A stretch of 64,000 nt of DNA. Source: Gentiana macrophylla. Lineage: Eukaryota > Streptophyta > Magnoliopsida > Gentianales > Gentianaceae. The notes beneath the pieces were generated by a model that was not told the DNA's origin, searched no databases, and saw only the letters and a program-made list of their open reading frames with translations. This document shows, piece after piece, positions 10,853 through 21,770 of this stretch. The number at the start of each line of letters is the position of its first letter. The first letter of the stretch is position 1. The stretch is taken from NCBI GenBank assembly GCA_026214975.1, contig JAOBSW010001122.1, positions 1 through 64,000 of the forward strand. Reading direction: 5' to 3'. The position numbers were made by a program, and so were the translations under genes.

Positions 10853-10893
10853 GCGACGGTGAAGGTCACCGGATTTGCCACCGGAAAAGTCAT
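10853..10893 (-). pseudogene. 5' end (signal peptide start) of the split Gnk2 pseudogene
   Basis: The minus strand reads MTFPVANPVTFTVA, matching MAFPMANPVTFTFT of the intact copy, and the upstream region to about 11035 also matches the promoter side of the intact copy (to about 14930). Together with 9222-9645 this shows one gene cut by a roughly 1.2-kb insertion. Confidence 0.75.
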
Positions 10894-11439
10894 TGAGGAA
10901 ATGGATGGCTGTTTCTTTTTGGGTACTGAATTGCTTGCTTGATACTTATATTGATGGTTTCATTTAATCCAACATGCATGCATGTTGTTAAATAGTTCCA
11001 CAATCTATTGTTATATCCGCCAATTCCCGGCCACCTCGTACTGATAAATAAATATGGATACAAGAAAGGTGAGGTGCAAGTTTTAATTTTTAACAATTAT
11101 ATGTGAAACATATACGTCATAAAACTATAAGGATCTAATAATAAATATTAAAACACAATGTAAAACAATTCGAGTGGATCCCTTTAGTAGTTTTTTTTTT
11201 TTTTCTTGTTGTCATTTTGAATAGTTTTAGAAGCTAAGCAGAGTTGGAGGCTAATCAGGAACCCTCACTGTATGGTAAACTACATATATATATATCTCCA
11301 AAAGTGATAGAACAAAGACCTTGTCGCCATATTTGAATTGGCCAATGCCAGATCAACAAATTAAGAAAACAGAAGTGAAGTAGAATTTATTTTATTATTA
11401 TTATTATTTTTTTTAAATAGTGGCGTTCTAGATTAGTTT

Positions 11440-11689
11440 GTGGAATGATATAAAATATGATTTCAACTTTGTTGCAATATCTGTATAGGATTGGTGGAAT
11501 GATTCAAAACATGATGACTTTCAACTTTGTTGCCATGATTGAATGTGACGTTCTATCGTACAGAGTCTCTACGAACACTCATTTTAATATATAAATACCT
11601 TAAGATTTTATATGTGTATTTAAGAAATAACACATAAAAGTTTTTATAGTTTTTACCGGTATTTCTTAATACAAATAAATGCACCGAGT
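11440..11689 (+). repeat. direct repeat, copy 1
   Basis: Shares long blocks with 12700-12990 (GGTGGAATGATTCAAAA, GACTTTCAACTTTGTTGCCA, GTGTATTTAAGAAATAACAC). The LINE tail lies between the two copies. A weaker relative is at 15660-15720. Confidence 0.7.
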
Positions 11690-12680
11690 TTTTTTTTTGG
11701 TAGTCAACGGTTGCAACATAGGTCGAATTTCAAATAGTTTTTTGCAGCTTTGGTAGCGCGTTATACTCCAGATAAGGTCTTTACCTTCTGTTTGCTGCTC
11801 TGGAATCTTTGGAAAGCTTGGTTTAGTGCAGTTTTTGATGAGGTGCCTATTTACGTTTCCCGAGTGGTGTCCGCATCCTTGGATTGGGATCCTCTGCCGT
11901 GAATATCCCTCTGCCGTGTCTACCGTGAGGTGAAACGGTGTCGTTTTGCCTCCACACGACGCCGCCCAAGTGTATCCGTCCATGCCCTAATTTTAAGCTC
12001 GGACCAAAACGGCGTCGCGTTGCGTCGAAACGACGCCGTGTTGGCGTCACAGCAGCAGCTGCTGTGAAAACCCTACAGCAGAGGATCCGATCTCCCGCAT
12101 CCTTAGCCGGTGCAATAGAGTTCCGGCAGGCCATGGGCTCTTCGCCCTCGGAGTCGGAGGAACTTACTCATCCGGTTATTTGAAGTGCGCCTCGTGTGGG
12201 TTATTGGAAATGTGATTCTAATGCCTTCGTCACAGCTTTGGGTTTTGGTGCGGGTATGATCTTTCGAGATGTGGTTGGCTCTATTATAGCTAATATTTCT
12301 TTTCATTTTGACCCTGGCATAAGTCCCGAGATTCTGGAGATGCAGGCGATTCTGTTAGCAATGAAGGAGACTATTCGTCTAGGCCTTACTACGGTTACCT
12401 TTGAGATTGATGGTCTGCCTTGTGTTCAAAGCTCTCTCGCAGCCGTCGGATGACTTGTCATCTTTTACCGCTTAGCACGTGATTGTCTTGCGCTTTTGCC
12501 ATCTTTTGCTTCGTCTTTCTCTTTTGTAAAGCGGTCCGAAATTTCCTGTCACATTTGTTGGCTAGACATGGTTTAGACCACATTGGTCGTGTTGATTGGG
12601 GTACAGTCCCACCGCAAGATACAATTTCTGCCGCAATTACGGACTTGGCTTAATCAATAAATTTGTTTCCTTAAAAAAAA
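11690..12680 (+). mobile_element. 5'-truncated LINE (L1-type) tail with RNase H
   Basis: Reads in broken frames: VFTFCLLLWNLWKAWFSAVF near 11770-11830, as in the segment after LINE reverse transcriptases. An RNase H-like segment follows (GAGMIFRD, ILEMQAILLAMKE, RLGL) at 12196-12453. After a frame break comes FVKRSGNFLSHLLARHGL...W, the usual RNase H C-terminus, then a stop, AATAAA and an A tract at about 12673-12680. The flanks (ATGCACCGAGTTTTT left, ATGTATCCACTGAGATTTTT right) look like a degraded target duplication. Confidence 0.75.
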
Positions 12681-12699
12681 GATGTATCCACTGAGATTT

Positions 12700-12990
12700 T
12701 TATATGACTTTGTTGCCATACATATTTGAATAGGATTGGTGGAATGATTCAAAATTTGATGACTTTCAACTTTGTTGCCATGATTGAATGAGACATTCTA
12801 CGGTAGGGAGTCTCTACCACGACTCATTTTAATACATTTATTTCTTCAGATTTTTATGTGTATTTAAGAAATAACACCTCGACTCATTCAAATGTATAAA
12901 TTCCTTTAGATTTTTATGTGTATTTAAGAATTAACACATAACGTTTTTGTAGTTTTTACGGTATTTCTTAAATACAGATAACGCATTGGG
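12700..12990 (+). repeat. direct repeat, copy 2
   Basis: Second copy of the 11440-11689 block. It contains an extra internal duplication of about 60 bases around TTTTTATGTGTATTTAAGAA (12853-12870 and 12914-12930). Confidence 0.7.
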
Positions 12991-13572
12991 TTTATATATA
13001 TTGTTGAGGAGAATGGTCCAATTTTTATATATTATTGAGGAGAATATTCCTATTTAACGAGGAGTATTGAACCTGTAATATTCCTAAATATGCTCAAGTC
13101 ATTTACTAATTGAGTCAAACTGGTTGTTTCATTTATGATATGTACAAACATAAAAGCATAATAATATTGATTTGGCATGATTCTGTTTAGAGAACACACT
13201 ACAATATCTTCATCCCAGTCATGAATTGTGGCGGAGTTCACGATCTAAAATCATGTTTGAAATCAAAACAGCATCAACAACAACAAAAATCTAAATGGCA
13301 TTTTTTTCGCAATATACTAGCAGTGGCGATATACAACCGGAACGTTTTTGGACTCAAAATGAGAAGCGAATTCTTCAGCGGAAGTTATAACACACCGAAG
13401 CTCTGAATTTGCAAAGAAGATACAACTAATACATAAACCCACATAAATCTAATTTTCATTTATTTATATGAAATGTCAAACCTTACGACTGAACTAGTCG
13501 GAAAATATCGCTGATGAAATTCATAAACATCAAAAGAGGGGGTTGGTCCAAAAGAATCAACGTCAATGAATC
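12991..13572. other. intergenic, nothing recognised
   Basis: AT-rich sequence with only short chance frames. No transposon termini or conserved domain seen. Confidence 0.5.
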
Positions 13573-13865
13573 TGATGTAGAAGATCTACAACGATAAACG
13601 ATAAACAAGAGTTTATCCAAGCTTTTATACAATTTTCATTCACGAAATGTGGCAATAAGATTACATCATGCCCCAACGACTATGTAACTTAAACTATTTA
13701 TAGGTTAAAAAGCACGTTTAGGTAAAACATACTATTAGAAAAGTCCACATGCTTTAAAAAAAAAAAAAAAAAAAAACCCACATGGTTATAAAAAGACTAT
13801 TATAAATAAAAGACTCTTAAAAAACAAAAATAAAAGACTATTAACTACTTTGATGTGCTACATCA
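13573..13865 (-). mobile_element. solo LTR related to the 5489-8687 element
   Basis: Has perfect 8-base inverted ends (TGATGTAG...CTACATCA) and flanks GAATC (13568-13572) and AAATC (13866-13870), a 4/5 match for a target duplication. Internal blocks (GATAAACAAGAG, CTATTTATAGG, AGGTAAAA) follow the same order as in the 233-bp LTRs. An A tract near 13756-13776 explains part of the greater length. Confidence 0.7.
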
Positions 13866-13952
13866 AAATCTCAAATATTGGTGTTGAAAAAGTTGAAAGA
13901 AAAAGAGGGCTAAAGGTCCACATCAAGATTAATGATGTAAACATGTGTTGCG

Positions 13953-14021
13953 TCACAATTGTTGTGGTAGTAGCATTTTCCATAAATATATGATTGATGC
14001 TACTATCACAACAGTTGTGCC
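13953..14021. repeat. imperfect inverted repeat
   Basis: Arms 13953-13976 and 13997-14021 pair over about 24 bases around a 20-base loop (TCACAATTGTTGTGG...CACAACAGTTGTGC). Downstream of the intact Gnk2 gene. Possibly part of a fold-back element. Confidence 0.6.
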
Positions 14022-14336
14022 ACAACGAGAAACATAACCGACTTTTCTATACTTGGTTATGGTGAGCTTGTATCATGATCAATGACATAAAAATATGTTG
14101 TGTCACATGATAATTACATGTTTGTGGTCGAAATTGTGATAGCCGACTCTTGAGGTATTTGATCATCAACAATGTGTCAATGACAAATCCAAGATTGGTG
14201 TAAAATTGATAATCCACTAATATTATTCTTATATTTTTCAACACCAAATCAAATCTCGAATGTCGATGGGGCACGTACCCCTTGGATATCATGGTATGTG
14301 CCATGTGCATGTTGTAGATCAGCCTTTGGTGTCATA

Positions 14337-14786
14337 CTAATAGCCGAAGGGATAGTCCTCGTACCTGAGGTAACAGTCAACAAGTGTAAGGGTAGCCCCA
14401 AATCTAAACGGACACACAGCTCCAATCATATCTTTCGCAACCGTAATGTAGGTACGACAATCTTCAACCGACAAATCCCATTTGCAGGTACCATAAATAT
14501 AAAGCTTCTCATCACAATCCGATACTTTGTCGGTGTCACAAGAAATGGGTCCATAGTTATAACCGTAGCTATTTGCAGTCTCGTCCGCTATATCCTTGAG
14601 CATGTTGGCCAAGCGGCTATTGAACGGGTCTGTTTGACCGTAAGGCAAATTATTGCAAAGTGAACTCTCTGTGGTCGTGTCTGGTCCACCCTTCACTGTG
14701 CTACATTGACCAAACATCAATGCAGCTAACACGACGACGGTGAAGGTGAAGGTGAAGGTCACCGGATTTGCCATCGGAAAAGCCAT
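14337..14786 (-). CDS. secreted cysteine-rich protein, single DUF26/Gnk2 domain, 149 aa
   Basis: The ATG at 14786 opens directly into a signal peptide (residues 1 to about 27, rich in Thr/Phe/Val, VVVLAALMFG). An in-frame ATG at 14822 would add 12 residues. The rest is one Gnk2-type domain with LCNN at residue 44 and CDEKLYIYGTC at 91-101. Single-domain relatives (ginkbilobin-2, CRRSP) are secreted to the apoplast and some bind mannose and are antifungal; the role here is inferred. The signature C-x8-C-x2-C is altered: C101 and C110 are present, but the third cysteine is Tyr113, while the dead paralog at 9222 keeps it. The frame is otherwise intact. It sits in a duplicated block with its relative, and a gypsy LTR piece lies about 150 bases upstream, possibly inside its promoter. 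Confidence 0.82.
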   Translation of the reverse strand: MAFPMANPVTFTFTFTVVVLAALMFGQCSTVKGGPDTTTESSLCNNLPYGQTDPFNSRLANMLKDIADETANSYGYNYGPISCDTDKVSDCDEKLYIYGTCKWDLSVEDCRTYITVAKDMIGAVCPFRFGATLTLVDCYLRYEDYPFGY

Positions 14787-14935
14787 TGATGATATGTATG
14801 ATTCTTTCTTGTTGTAAATCATTAAAAGCTTGCTTGATACGTATACTTATTATATTTCTGGTTTCGTTTAATCCAACATGCAATTGTATTTAAATAGTCC
14901 CACAATCTATTGTTATATCCGTCAATTAACTCATT

Positions 14936-15480
14936 CTTTGGCTAGCGAGCTGACGATACATGGTTTCACCCCTCCACGTATCGTCTTACAGTTGGTCTCC
15001 ACGTTATGAATAAGTATCAAAGTGTGCATGTCGATGCCCGGACGAGGAGCTACGACGATCGACTCTTGAGCAGTGTAGGACGATGGTCCCAGATCGTTCA
15101 CCGTAAGTCGGTTGAGTCGGCGTAGAGGATAGAGTCCGCACCAACTACGAAGACCCACCATCAGCATGATAACTTGGGCAAGGGGCAAGACCCATAAAGG
15201 TTAAATATGACAATAGCTTAGACCGACTTAATATATATTAGGGTTAGGGCATGCATTATCACTATAAATACCATGTTCCAGGAATTACGTAAGACTTGAT
15301 TCCTGGACAAATACAGGATACGTAGGCAATCTAAGACAAGCTCTTAGACTCAGCCGCAAATCTTAAAATCTACAAACACGTTCTTAAGGCATTAGGGTTT
15401 TGGGCATTCACCATTAGATTCGTTCAGGCCCAGATTAATTAGGTGACATAATCTGTCATCATCACCAGCCACTCCGAATA
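14936..15480 (+). mobile_element. Ty3/gypsy-type LTR fragment upstream of the Gnk2 gene
   Basis: Contains ACTATAAATACC (about 15260) followed by GACTTGATTCC and GGATACGTAGGCA, the arrangement seen in gypsy LTR R/U5 regions, and related to 10330-10430. Similarity with the paralog's upstream region stops at about 14932 and resumes at about 15540, so this piece is an insertion in one copy of the duplicated block. Confidence 0.55.
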
Positions 15481-15856
15481 CGGATACGAGATATGGTGAA
15501 TAAATCCAGAAGAAAACAAGAATACAGATCTTTAAATATATGTTCCAAATGATCATACTAAAGACCTTGTTGCCATATTTGAAGGGCCTGAAGCAATATC
15601 GATAATTTAAAATTATTATAGGAGGAGTGAACTGGATTTTATATTTAATTAATAGTCACAAACAAGAGTATTAATTTGGTGGAATGAATTATTAGAATAT
15701 GATAAATTCAACCTTAGTCGCCTTACAATAACATCATTGTACTTTACCTCTCCACCCACCATACATTACCACACCACCCCAACCAGCTTGCTACCTTATT
15801 GCCCATCTACTTAACCTAACTCTAACCCATCCAACCCAACTTACCCTACCACCACC
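15481..15856. other. intergenic, CCA-rich stretch
   Basis: The first part resembles 11290-11460 (ACCTTGTTGCCATATTTGAA), which is the continuation of the duplicated Gnk2 block. 15740-15850 is a run of CCAACC/CCACC motifs, also seen at 21780-21940. Confidence 0.5.
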
Positions 15857-16580
15857 TAGGGGTGAACTTGGATTGGTTTGGGTGGGTTTGGGTTGATTTT
15901 GAAAGACTCGGGTCGGTTTGGGGTGCCATAATTTGTTTCTCAAACCAAACCAAAGCAAAGTCAACCCCAATATGGTTTGATTCGAATTGGTTTCGGTTTG
16001 GATTGGGTTGGTTTTTCGGTTTTTTCAAGCCTAATCATTAAAAAAAAAATTATGACAAAACTATCTTTTTTTTTACATTAACTCTAAATAGCTACATTCA
16101 AACTAAAATAAATGACAAACCAAAATAATTAAAAAAACTTAAAACAACTAACAAGTAACAACATAATACAATATAATTCTGCCGCAATCAATCATCCATA
16201 GTTGCATACTTACATGCATGCATTTAATGATTTACATATTTACATCAAAAGAGCAAAATGTTGAATGTTGACACAACAAAATGATCAAAACACCATTAGT
16301 ATCTTCTAACCAAAACAACATAGCAAAATGTTAAAAAATAAATGGGTTATATTGGGTCGGTTGGGTAATGGGTATAATATATATAATTAATGTATAAAAA
16401 TTTTGGTTTGGTTTGGATTGGATTGAGTGTAATTAAAAATATCTGAAACCAACCCAATGCAATTCGGTGTGATTCCAAACCAAACCAATTCATTTGGTTT
16501 GTTATTGGTTTGATTTATTCGGATTGGTTTGGAACGATTTACGGTTTGGATTGGTTTACTGGTTATTTTCCTCAGCCCTA
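15857..16580. mobile_element. hAT-type non-autonomous element, 724 bp
   Basis: Inverted ends TAGGGGTGAAC and GGGCTGA...CAGCCCTA, with an 8-bp flank CCACCACC (15849-15856) against CCACCACG (16581-16588). Both ends carry dense GGTTTGG/CCAAACC subterminal repeats, so all frames here give low-complexity Pro/Asn/Gln or Gly/Leu/Trp strings. No transposase. Confidence 0.75.
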
Positions 16581-16594
16581 CCACCACGTGAAAT

Positions 16595-16665
16595 TTTAAA
16601 ATACAACCGTTGTAGGAAGATTTTACCAAGTGGTATACATTACAACCACTCATTTCTAACCTCTC
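16595..16665. repeat. left arm of an inverted repeat around the copia element
   Basis: Reverse complement is closely similar to 21700-21770 (ATGAGAGG, TAATGTAT.CCACTTGGTAAAA, CTTCCTACAAC). The arms flank the whole copia element. Confidence 0.65.
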
Positions 16666-16862
16666 ATTTAGTAATCTGATATATTCATTAAGTCTGAAAC
16701 AGTATCCATTACACCATTGTTAATAAATACAACTCATAAGAGAGTCTAATGATAACTTGTTCAACAGACTAGTAATCTAGACCATTAGATCATAACACAT
16801 CAGCATCATAGATGTAGGGCTTGGATCAAGTCTTCCTCTTATCCTTATCTTTTATCTTAACA
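16666..16862 (-). repeat. 3' LTR of copia element (end clipped)
   Basis: Starts TGTTAAGATA at 16862, right after the polypurine tract. It lacks the last part (...TTAATATTCTCAAC) that the 5' LTR has before the primer site. Confidence 0.88.
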
Positions 16863-16957
16863 TCCCCCCTCAAACTCAAGGGTGTGATCACAACATTGAG
16901 TTTGGATCGAAAAAGCTGAAACTGAGTAGAGGCAAGAGGTTTTGTCGAGACCGATCG

Positions 16958-17404
16958 CTAAGCGATCACGGTGAAAGGACATAATGACACTGAAGCTTTG
17001 GGCAAGACTTCATTTCTTACAAAATGAACATCAATCTCGATGTGTTTGGTACGTGCATGGTAAACTGGGTTTTGTGCCAGATAGGAGGCACTTGTGTTAT
17101 CACACCAAGCAGTGGGTACTTTTGCAAGAGGAATCTGCATTTCAGCAAGCAGATAGGTTATCCATTTCATTTCAGAAGTTAAATCTGCAAGAGCTCGATA
17201 TTCTGACTCTGTACTAGAACGGGACACAACCCCTTGTTTTTTTGAAGACCAAGACACCAAGGATTCCCCCAAATAAACACAATAACCACCTACTGATTTT
17301 CTATCAAAGAATGCGAAACTCCCAATCAAAGATCGAAAAACCATTAAGAGCGTAATTGCAAAGAAGTTTAAACAACAGTCCATAGTCAACTGTGCCTTGG
17401 ACAT
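16958..17404 (-). pseudogene. copia RNase H, out of frame with RT
   Basis: Carries the Ty1-type RNase H segment (FDRKSVGGYC, VSRSSTESEYRALA, WCDNTSA, RTKHIEID.HFVR). It overlaps the end of the RT frame; the switch lies near 17330, so a 1-2 base indel separates it from the polyprotein. Confidence 0.85.
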
Positions 17405-19205
17405 ACCTGAGTAATCGTTTTAGTGCTTTCCAGTGTTCAACACAGGGTGATTGCATGTACTGACTCAGACAATTCACAGCAAAAGTGATGTCTGGTCTTG
17501 TTTGAGTGAGGTACTGTAACCCCCCAAGAATGCTTCTGTACAGTGTGACATTCTGAAAAATGGCACCAGGATCCTCTTCCAACTTCTTGTTAAGGACTAT
17601 AGGAGTAGGGCAGGAACTAAGAGACTCACAGTTAAACTTCTTTAACAGCTGCTTGGCATAGTGAGTCTGAGTGAGGTACATGCCAGTGTCATCCCTGAAA
17701 ACCTGCATACCCAGAAAATGAGATACACTGCCCAGATCTTTGAGAGAGAATCTGGAATCCAACATCTTGATGAACTTGTGAATTAGCTGCATGGAACTGC
17801 TTGTCACCAAGATATCATCTACATAGACTAAAACAAACAGCATGTGAGAACCAGTGGAGAGAATAAAAAGGGAATTATCACACATGGATTGTTTAAAATC
17901 CCAAGATAGCAACTGCAACTTCAGAGCTTCAAACCAGGCTCTAGGGGCCTGTTTTAGACCATACAGGGCTTTATGAAGTTTACACACATAACCAGGCTTC
18001 TGGGGATCAACATAACCTTCTGGTTGAGGCATATACACAGGATGCTGTAAAGGGCCATTCAAAAAGGCATTGTTAATATCTATTTGATGAACTGGCCAAT
18101 TATATGATACTGCCAGAGAAAGCACAATTCTGATAGTGGGGGCTTTGGCAACTGGACTAAAGGTCTCAGTAAAGTCTACCCCATATGTTTGATTAAAGCC
18201 CTTAGCCACTAATCTGGCTTTATGTTTCAGCACACTGCCATCAGCTTTAAGTTTCAGTTTGAAAACCCATCTGTTGCCAACCAGAGTTTGACTGGAATGT
18301 GGAGGTACCAATGTCCAGGTATTATTCCTTTGTAAAGCTGAAAATTCTTCATCCATGGCAGATTTCCACGATGAACTGGACAAGGCCTGTGACACACTTT
18401 CAGGTTCAGAACAATGAGCAACTGAAGAATCAGCAGTGTAGACTTTTGGTTTAAAGATGCCAAGATTGGCCCTAGTTTGCATAGGATGAGTATTAAGGGA
18501 TGTAGACCTAGGTGGGGGTGTGGAAGAGGGAGGAGAAGAAACATTAGGACTTGGGGAAGCATGGAGGACAGGGACAGGAGTGAAAGTGTCAGAAACAGAC
18601 TCAGGACTTACAGAACTAGAGGTATACTGTGAAGAATTGGCAGGACTGTAAGTATGGTGTGTGGGACTTTGATGTGGTACAGGATTTGGGAGCTGCACAG
18701 ATGGAGGTGACATAGGTTCATCAGGACTATCATCAGAGGCATGAGTGTGAGGATAAGCAGTTTGAGGCTGCATACTAAGAGAGAAACTGGGAGATGATTC
18801 AGGCATATCAAGCACTACAGATCTGTGATGCCCCTGTTGAAATTTGGTAGAGAAAGGAAAGAAATGCTCATCAAAAACTACATCTCTAGAGATGTATATT
18901 CTACCACTCTCTTGAAGACACATATGACCTTTGTGAGTAGGACTTAGACCAAGATACACACATCTAGCTGAGTGGAATTGAAACTTATGAGCCTGATAGG
19001 GTCTTAGACAGGGGTAACAGGCACAACCAAAGGTCTTAAACATCTGATAGTTTGGTTTGGTATGAAACAATATTTCATATGGGGATTTGTTCTGTAAAAC
19101 AGGGGTAGGTAGGCTGTTAATTAAAAGTGCAGCAGCCTGGAAGCTGTACCACCAAAAAGTGAGAGGCATAGATGCCTGAGCTAAGAGAGTGAGACCTAGT
19201 TCCAC
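17304..19205 (-). pseudogene. copia integrase C-terminal half and reverse transcriptase
   Basis: Continues the integrase frame after a TGA at 19398-19400. Residues 1-130 are the integrase end, with a Ser/Pro-rich linker at 135-240. RT follows from about 275 (W.AM.EE), with QIDINNAF at 374-381, LYGLKQAPR at 414-422 and the catalytic YVDD at 461-464. The frame ends in a shifted tail before RNase H. Confidence 0.9.
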
Positions 19206-19397
19206 TATATGTCTGTGCTTCCTCTCTGCTCTCCCATGTTGGCCATGAGCATGAGGACATGAATGTCTGAATAATATACCCTGATCCTTAAGCCAGGTTT
19301 CTAAGCTTCTATACTCACCACCCCAGTCTGACTGGATGCACTTAATTTGAGTGGAAAACTGTGTGTGGACAAGTTGGTGAAATTGTTTTACAATATT

Positions 19398-20651
19398 TCA
19401 AACTTCAGATTTAGATTTTAAAGGGTAAATCCAAGTAAACCTAGAGTGATCATCTAGGAAATGCACATAGTATAAGTGTCCAGTGGTTGATTTAACAGGG
19501 GAATGACCCCAAACATCAGTATGAATGAGATCAAACATATTAGAAGCATGAGAAGTAGAGTCATAGTAAGGAAGAGCATGTGATTTGCCAAATTGGCATG
19601 CTTCACAGAAGGATAAACTTTCATTAATGGAAAAACCAGCATTACATTCTTGAAGAACTAGACTCAAAGTTTTCTTAGAAGGGTGGCCAAGCCTTCTATG
19701 CCATACATCAAGACTCTTCCCTACATTATCAGACTTACTAGTACTAACAAGACACTGAACAGAGACAGATTGATTGGATTGAGGAGAGCTCTTGGAACCT
19801 CTATTGGGATTGACCATCTTGTACAGACCATCCTGCATTACCCCTTTGAGAACAACAGTCCCTGACTTCTTGTCCTTCACCAAACAAAAAGATTCATTGA
19901 ACTCAATAAGAACATCATTATCACAAGAAAGTTTAGATACACTAAGAAGGTTTTTGGTTATATGAGGGACATGAAGGATGGAATGTAATCTAAGAGAAGA
20001 ATTAGGTAAAACAGATTGACCAATATTATGAATCTTAAGTTGCTCACCATTACCTACAGAAAGTGTGCCATTACCATTATATCCAGAACTCATGTGTAGG
20101 TTGTTGAGATCTCCAGTGACATGGTTTGTAGCCCCACTGTCCATATACCATGCTGAATCGGTCACAGATTGAGGAGAAGCAATGAGAGCAGACATCTGTC
20201 TTGGACCAGAATTTGGAGCAGTTGACCTAGGAGAAGAAGGACCTGTGAAATTGGGATCAAATCGATGCCAGCATTCAAGCACTGTATGCCCATTCTTTCC
20301 ACACAGTTGACAAATGCTCCTGTTATTAGGGTTTGCTCCTCTACCACCTCCTCGGCCCCGACCACCACGGCCACCACCTCGATAACCACCTCGTCCTCTG
20401 CCAGAATTGGAGTACTGAGGACGCATATCGGAATTCGATTGGCCACGAGGAGTAAGGTGCATAAGATTTGCAGTAGAATTTATAGTTTGACCATCAGTAT
20501 TAGAGTTGGGATTAAAACGAGCTAAGAGGCGTTCGTGGGTAAGTAGCTGGGATTGTACCTCTTGCCAATTCATAGAACCGACCCTTGCTGTAATGTTTAC
20601 GATTGCTGATTCATAATCCCTATCAAGGCCACCCAGAACTGCTAGAATCAA
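19398..20651 (-). pseudogene. copia Gag C-terminus, protease and integrase N-terminal half
   Basis: A Gly/Arg-rich stretch (84-104) precedes a CCHC zinc knuckle at residues 114-127. Protease DSG is at 171-173 and the integrase HHCC region (WHRRLGHP...CEACQFGK) follows, then the first catalytic part (IHTDVWG, FLDDHSR). It ends at an in-frame TGA after KSKSEV; integrase continues in the same frame downstream. Confidence 0.9.
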
Positions 20652-20710
20652 CTCCGATTTGGATATTGGGTAACCAAAGAAATTGCAAGTTTATCAAAGA
20701 TATGACTTCA

Positions 20711-21466
20711 TTAGAGCCGATAATCCGCCATGATTTGTCGCTTTTTCGCTTTTGTAAGAGCACTTTTGAACTCTAGCATCCTCGCCTCAGATTGGCTGTT
20801 GAACAACGCTTCAAGGGTAGACCAGACTTCTTGTGATGTTTCACACCCCAGAACTTCAAGCAAGGCTTGCTCCTTCATAAAGCTTAATAGCCACCCCTTA
20901 AGCAGATGATCGGTGGAATCCCACTGAGCTACAGCCACTGTATTCTGTCGAGCAATTCCTCCATCGAAGAGAACCTCTGGAGGTCTCGATCTTGCACCAG
21001 TCAGAAAGGGTTCAAGATTGTACCCCTTTACAATCGGGAGAACTGTATACTTCCACAACAGATAATTATCACGAGTAAGTTTAACTGTGCATGCTTGACT
21101 GAGATTGCCGGTGAACGGCAGAGCAAGAGGCGTCGGTGGGCGGAGGAGAGAAGGAAACAGATCAAAGTTTGAAGACAAGGCTCCAGAGGAGGATATGTAG
21201 GGGATTCCGGAGACATAGCTACCTGGTATTCCAAGAGAAGGTGAGAAGGAGGCCGGAAAGGTGGTCGGAAATGATGGAATCGATGAGTACACTGGAAGAG
21301 AAAAGGGAAAAGAAGCTCCCGATAATGAGATTTGAGATACAGTGGGTTGAGATAATGAGGTGGTTTGTGGTAGGTCTGTATTTGTTTGAGGTGTTTGTGG
21401 TGGATCAGGAATGACACTGGTGGTTTCCAATGGGATAGTGGTGGAACTCATGGCTGAGGTCACCAT
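20711..21466 (-). pseudogene. copia Gag N-terminal part
   Basis: 251 codons from the ATG at 21466, five bases after the primer site. Pro/Ser/Thr-rich N-terminus, then the copia Gag-type region (LTRDNYLLWK, GYNLEPFLTG, SQEVWSTLEALFNSQSEAR). The frame ends at 20711. Between 20711 and 20660 the reading frame must change more than once to rejoin Gag. Confidence 0.88.
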
Positions 21467-21493
21467 GGCTCCGATACCAAGTTGAGAATATTA

Positions 21494-21690
21494 ATTTAGT
21501 AATCTGATATATTCATTAAGTCTGAAACAGTATCCATTACACCATTGTTAATAAATACAACTCATAAGAGAGTCTAATGATAACTTGTTCAACAGACTAG
21601 TAATCTAGACCATTAGATCATAACACATCAGCATCATAGATGTAGGGCTTGGATCAAGTCTTCCTCTTATCCTTATCTTTTATCTTAACA
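21494..21690 (-). repeat. 5' LTR of copia element
   Basis: Identical to 16666-16862 over its length. It probably extends to about 21485 (…TTCTCAAC) next to the primer site. Confidence 0.88.
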
Positions 21691-21699
21691 GAAAGATAA

Positions 21700-21770
21700 T
21701 AAAAATGAGAGGCTCTAATGTATGCCACTTGGTAAAAACCTTCCTACAACCGTTGCACCATAAAATCTCT
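21700..21770. repeat. right arm of the inverted repeat around the copia element
   Basis: See 16595-16665. The following CCACC-rich sequence to 21940 resembles 15740-15850. Confidence 0.65.

Larger units (their letters stand above)
16666..21690 (-). mobile_element. Ty1/copia retrotransposon with identical LTRs
   Basis: The two LTR copies (16666-16862 and 21494-21690, 197 bp compared) show no difference. On the minus strand the order is 5' LTR, primer site TTGGTATCGGAGCC (21484-21471, tRNA-iMet type), gag, protease, integrase, reverse transcriptase, RNase H, polypurine tract (GAGGGGGGA, 16863-16871) and 3' LTR. This PR-INT-RT-RH order is copia. Frames are broken by at least one frameshift in gag, one in-frame TGA in integrase and one frameshift before RNase H. 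The 3' LTR stops about 13 bases short of the 5' LTR end, and no 5-bp target duplication is seen. Confidence 0.92.

Noticed and set aside
15846..16653. Pro/Asn/Gln-rich frames on both strands
   Set aside because: They come from GGTTTGG/CCAAACC repeats of a hAT-type element.
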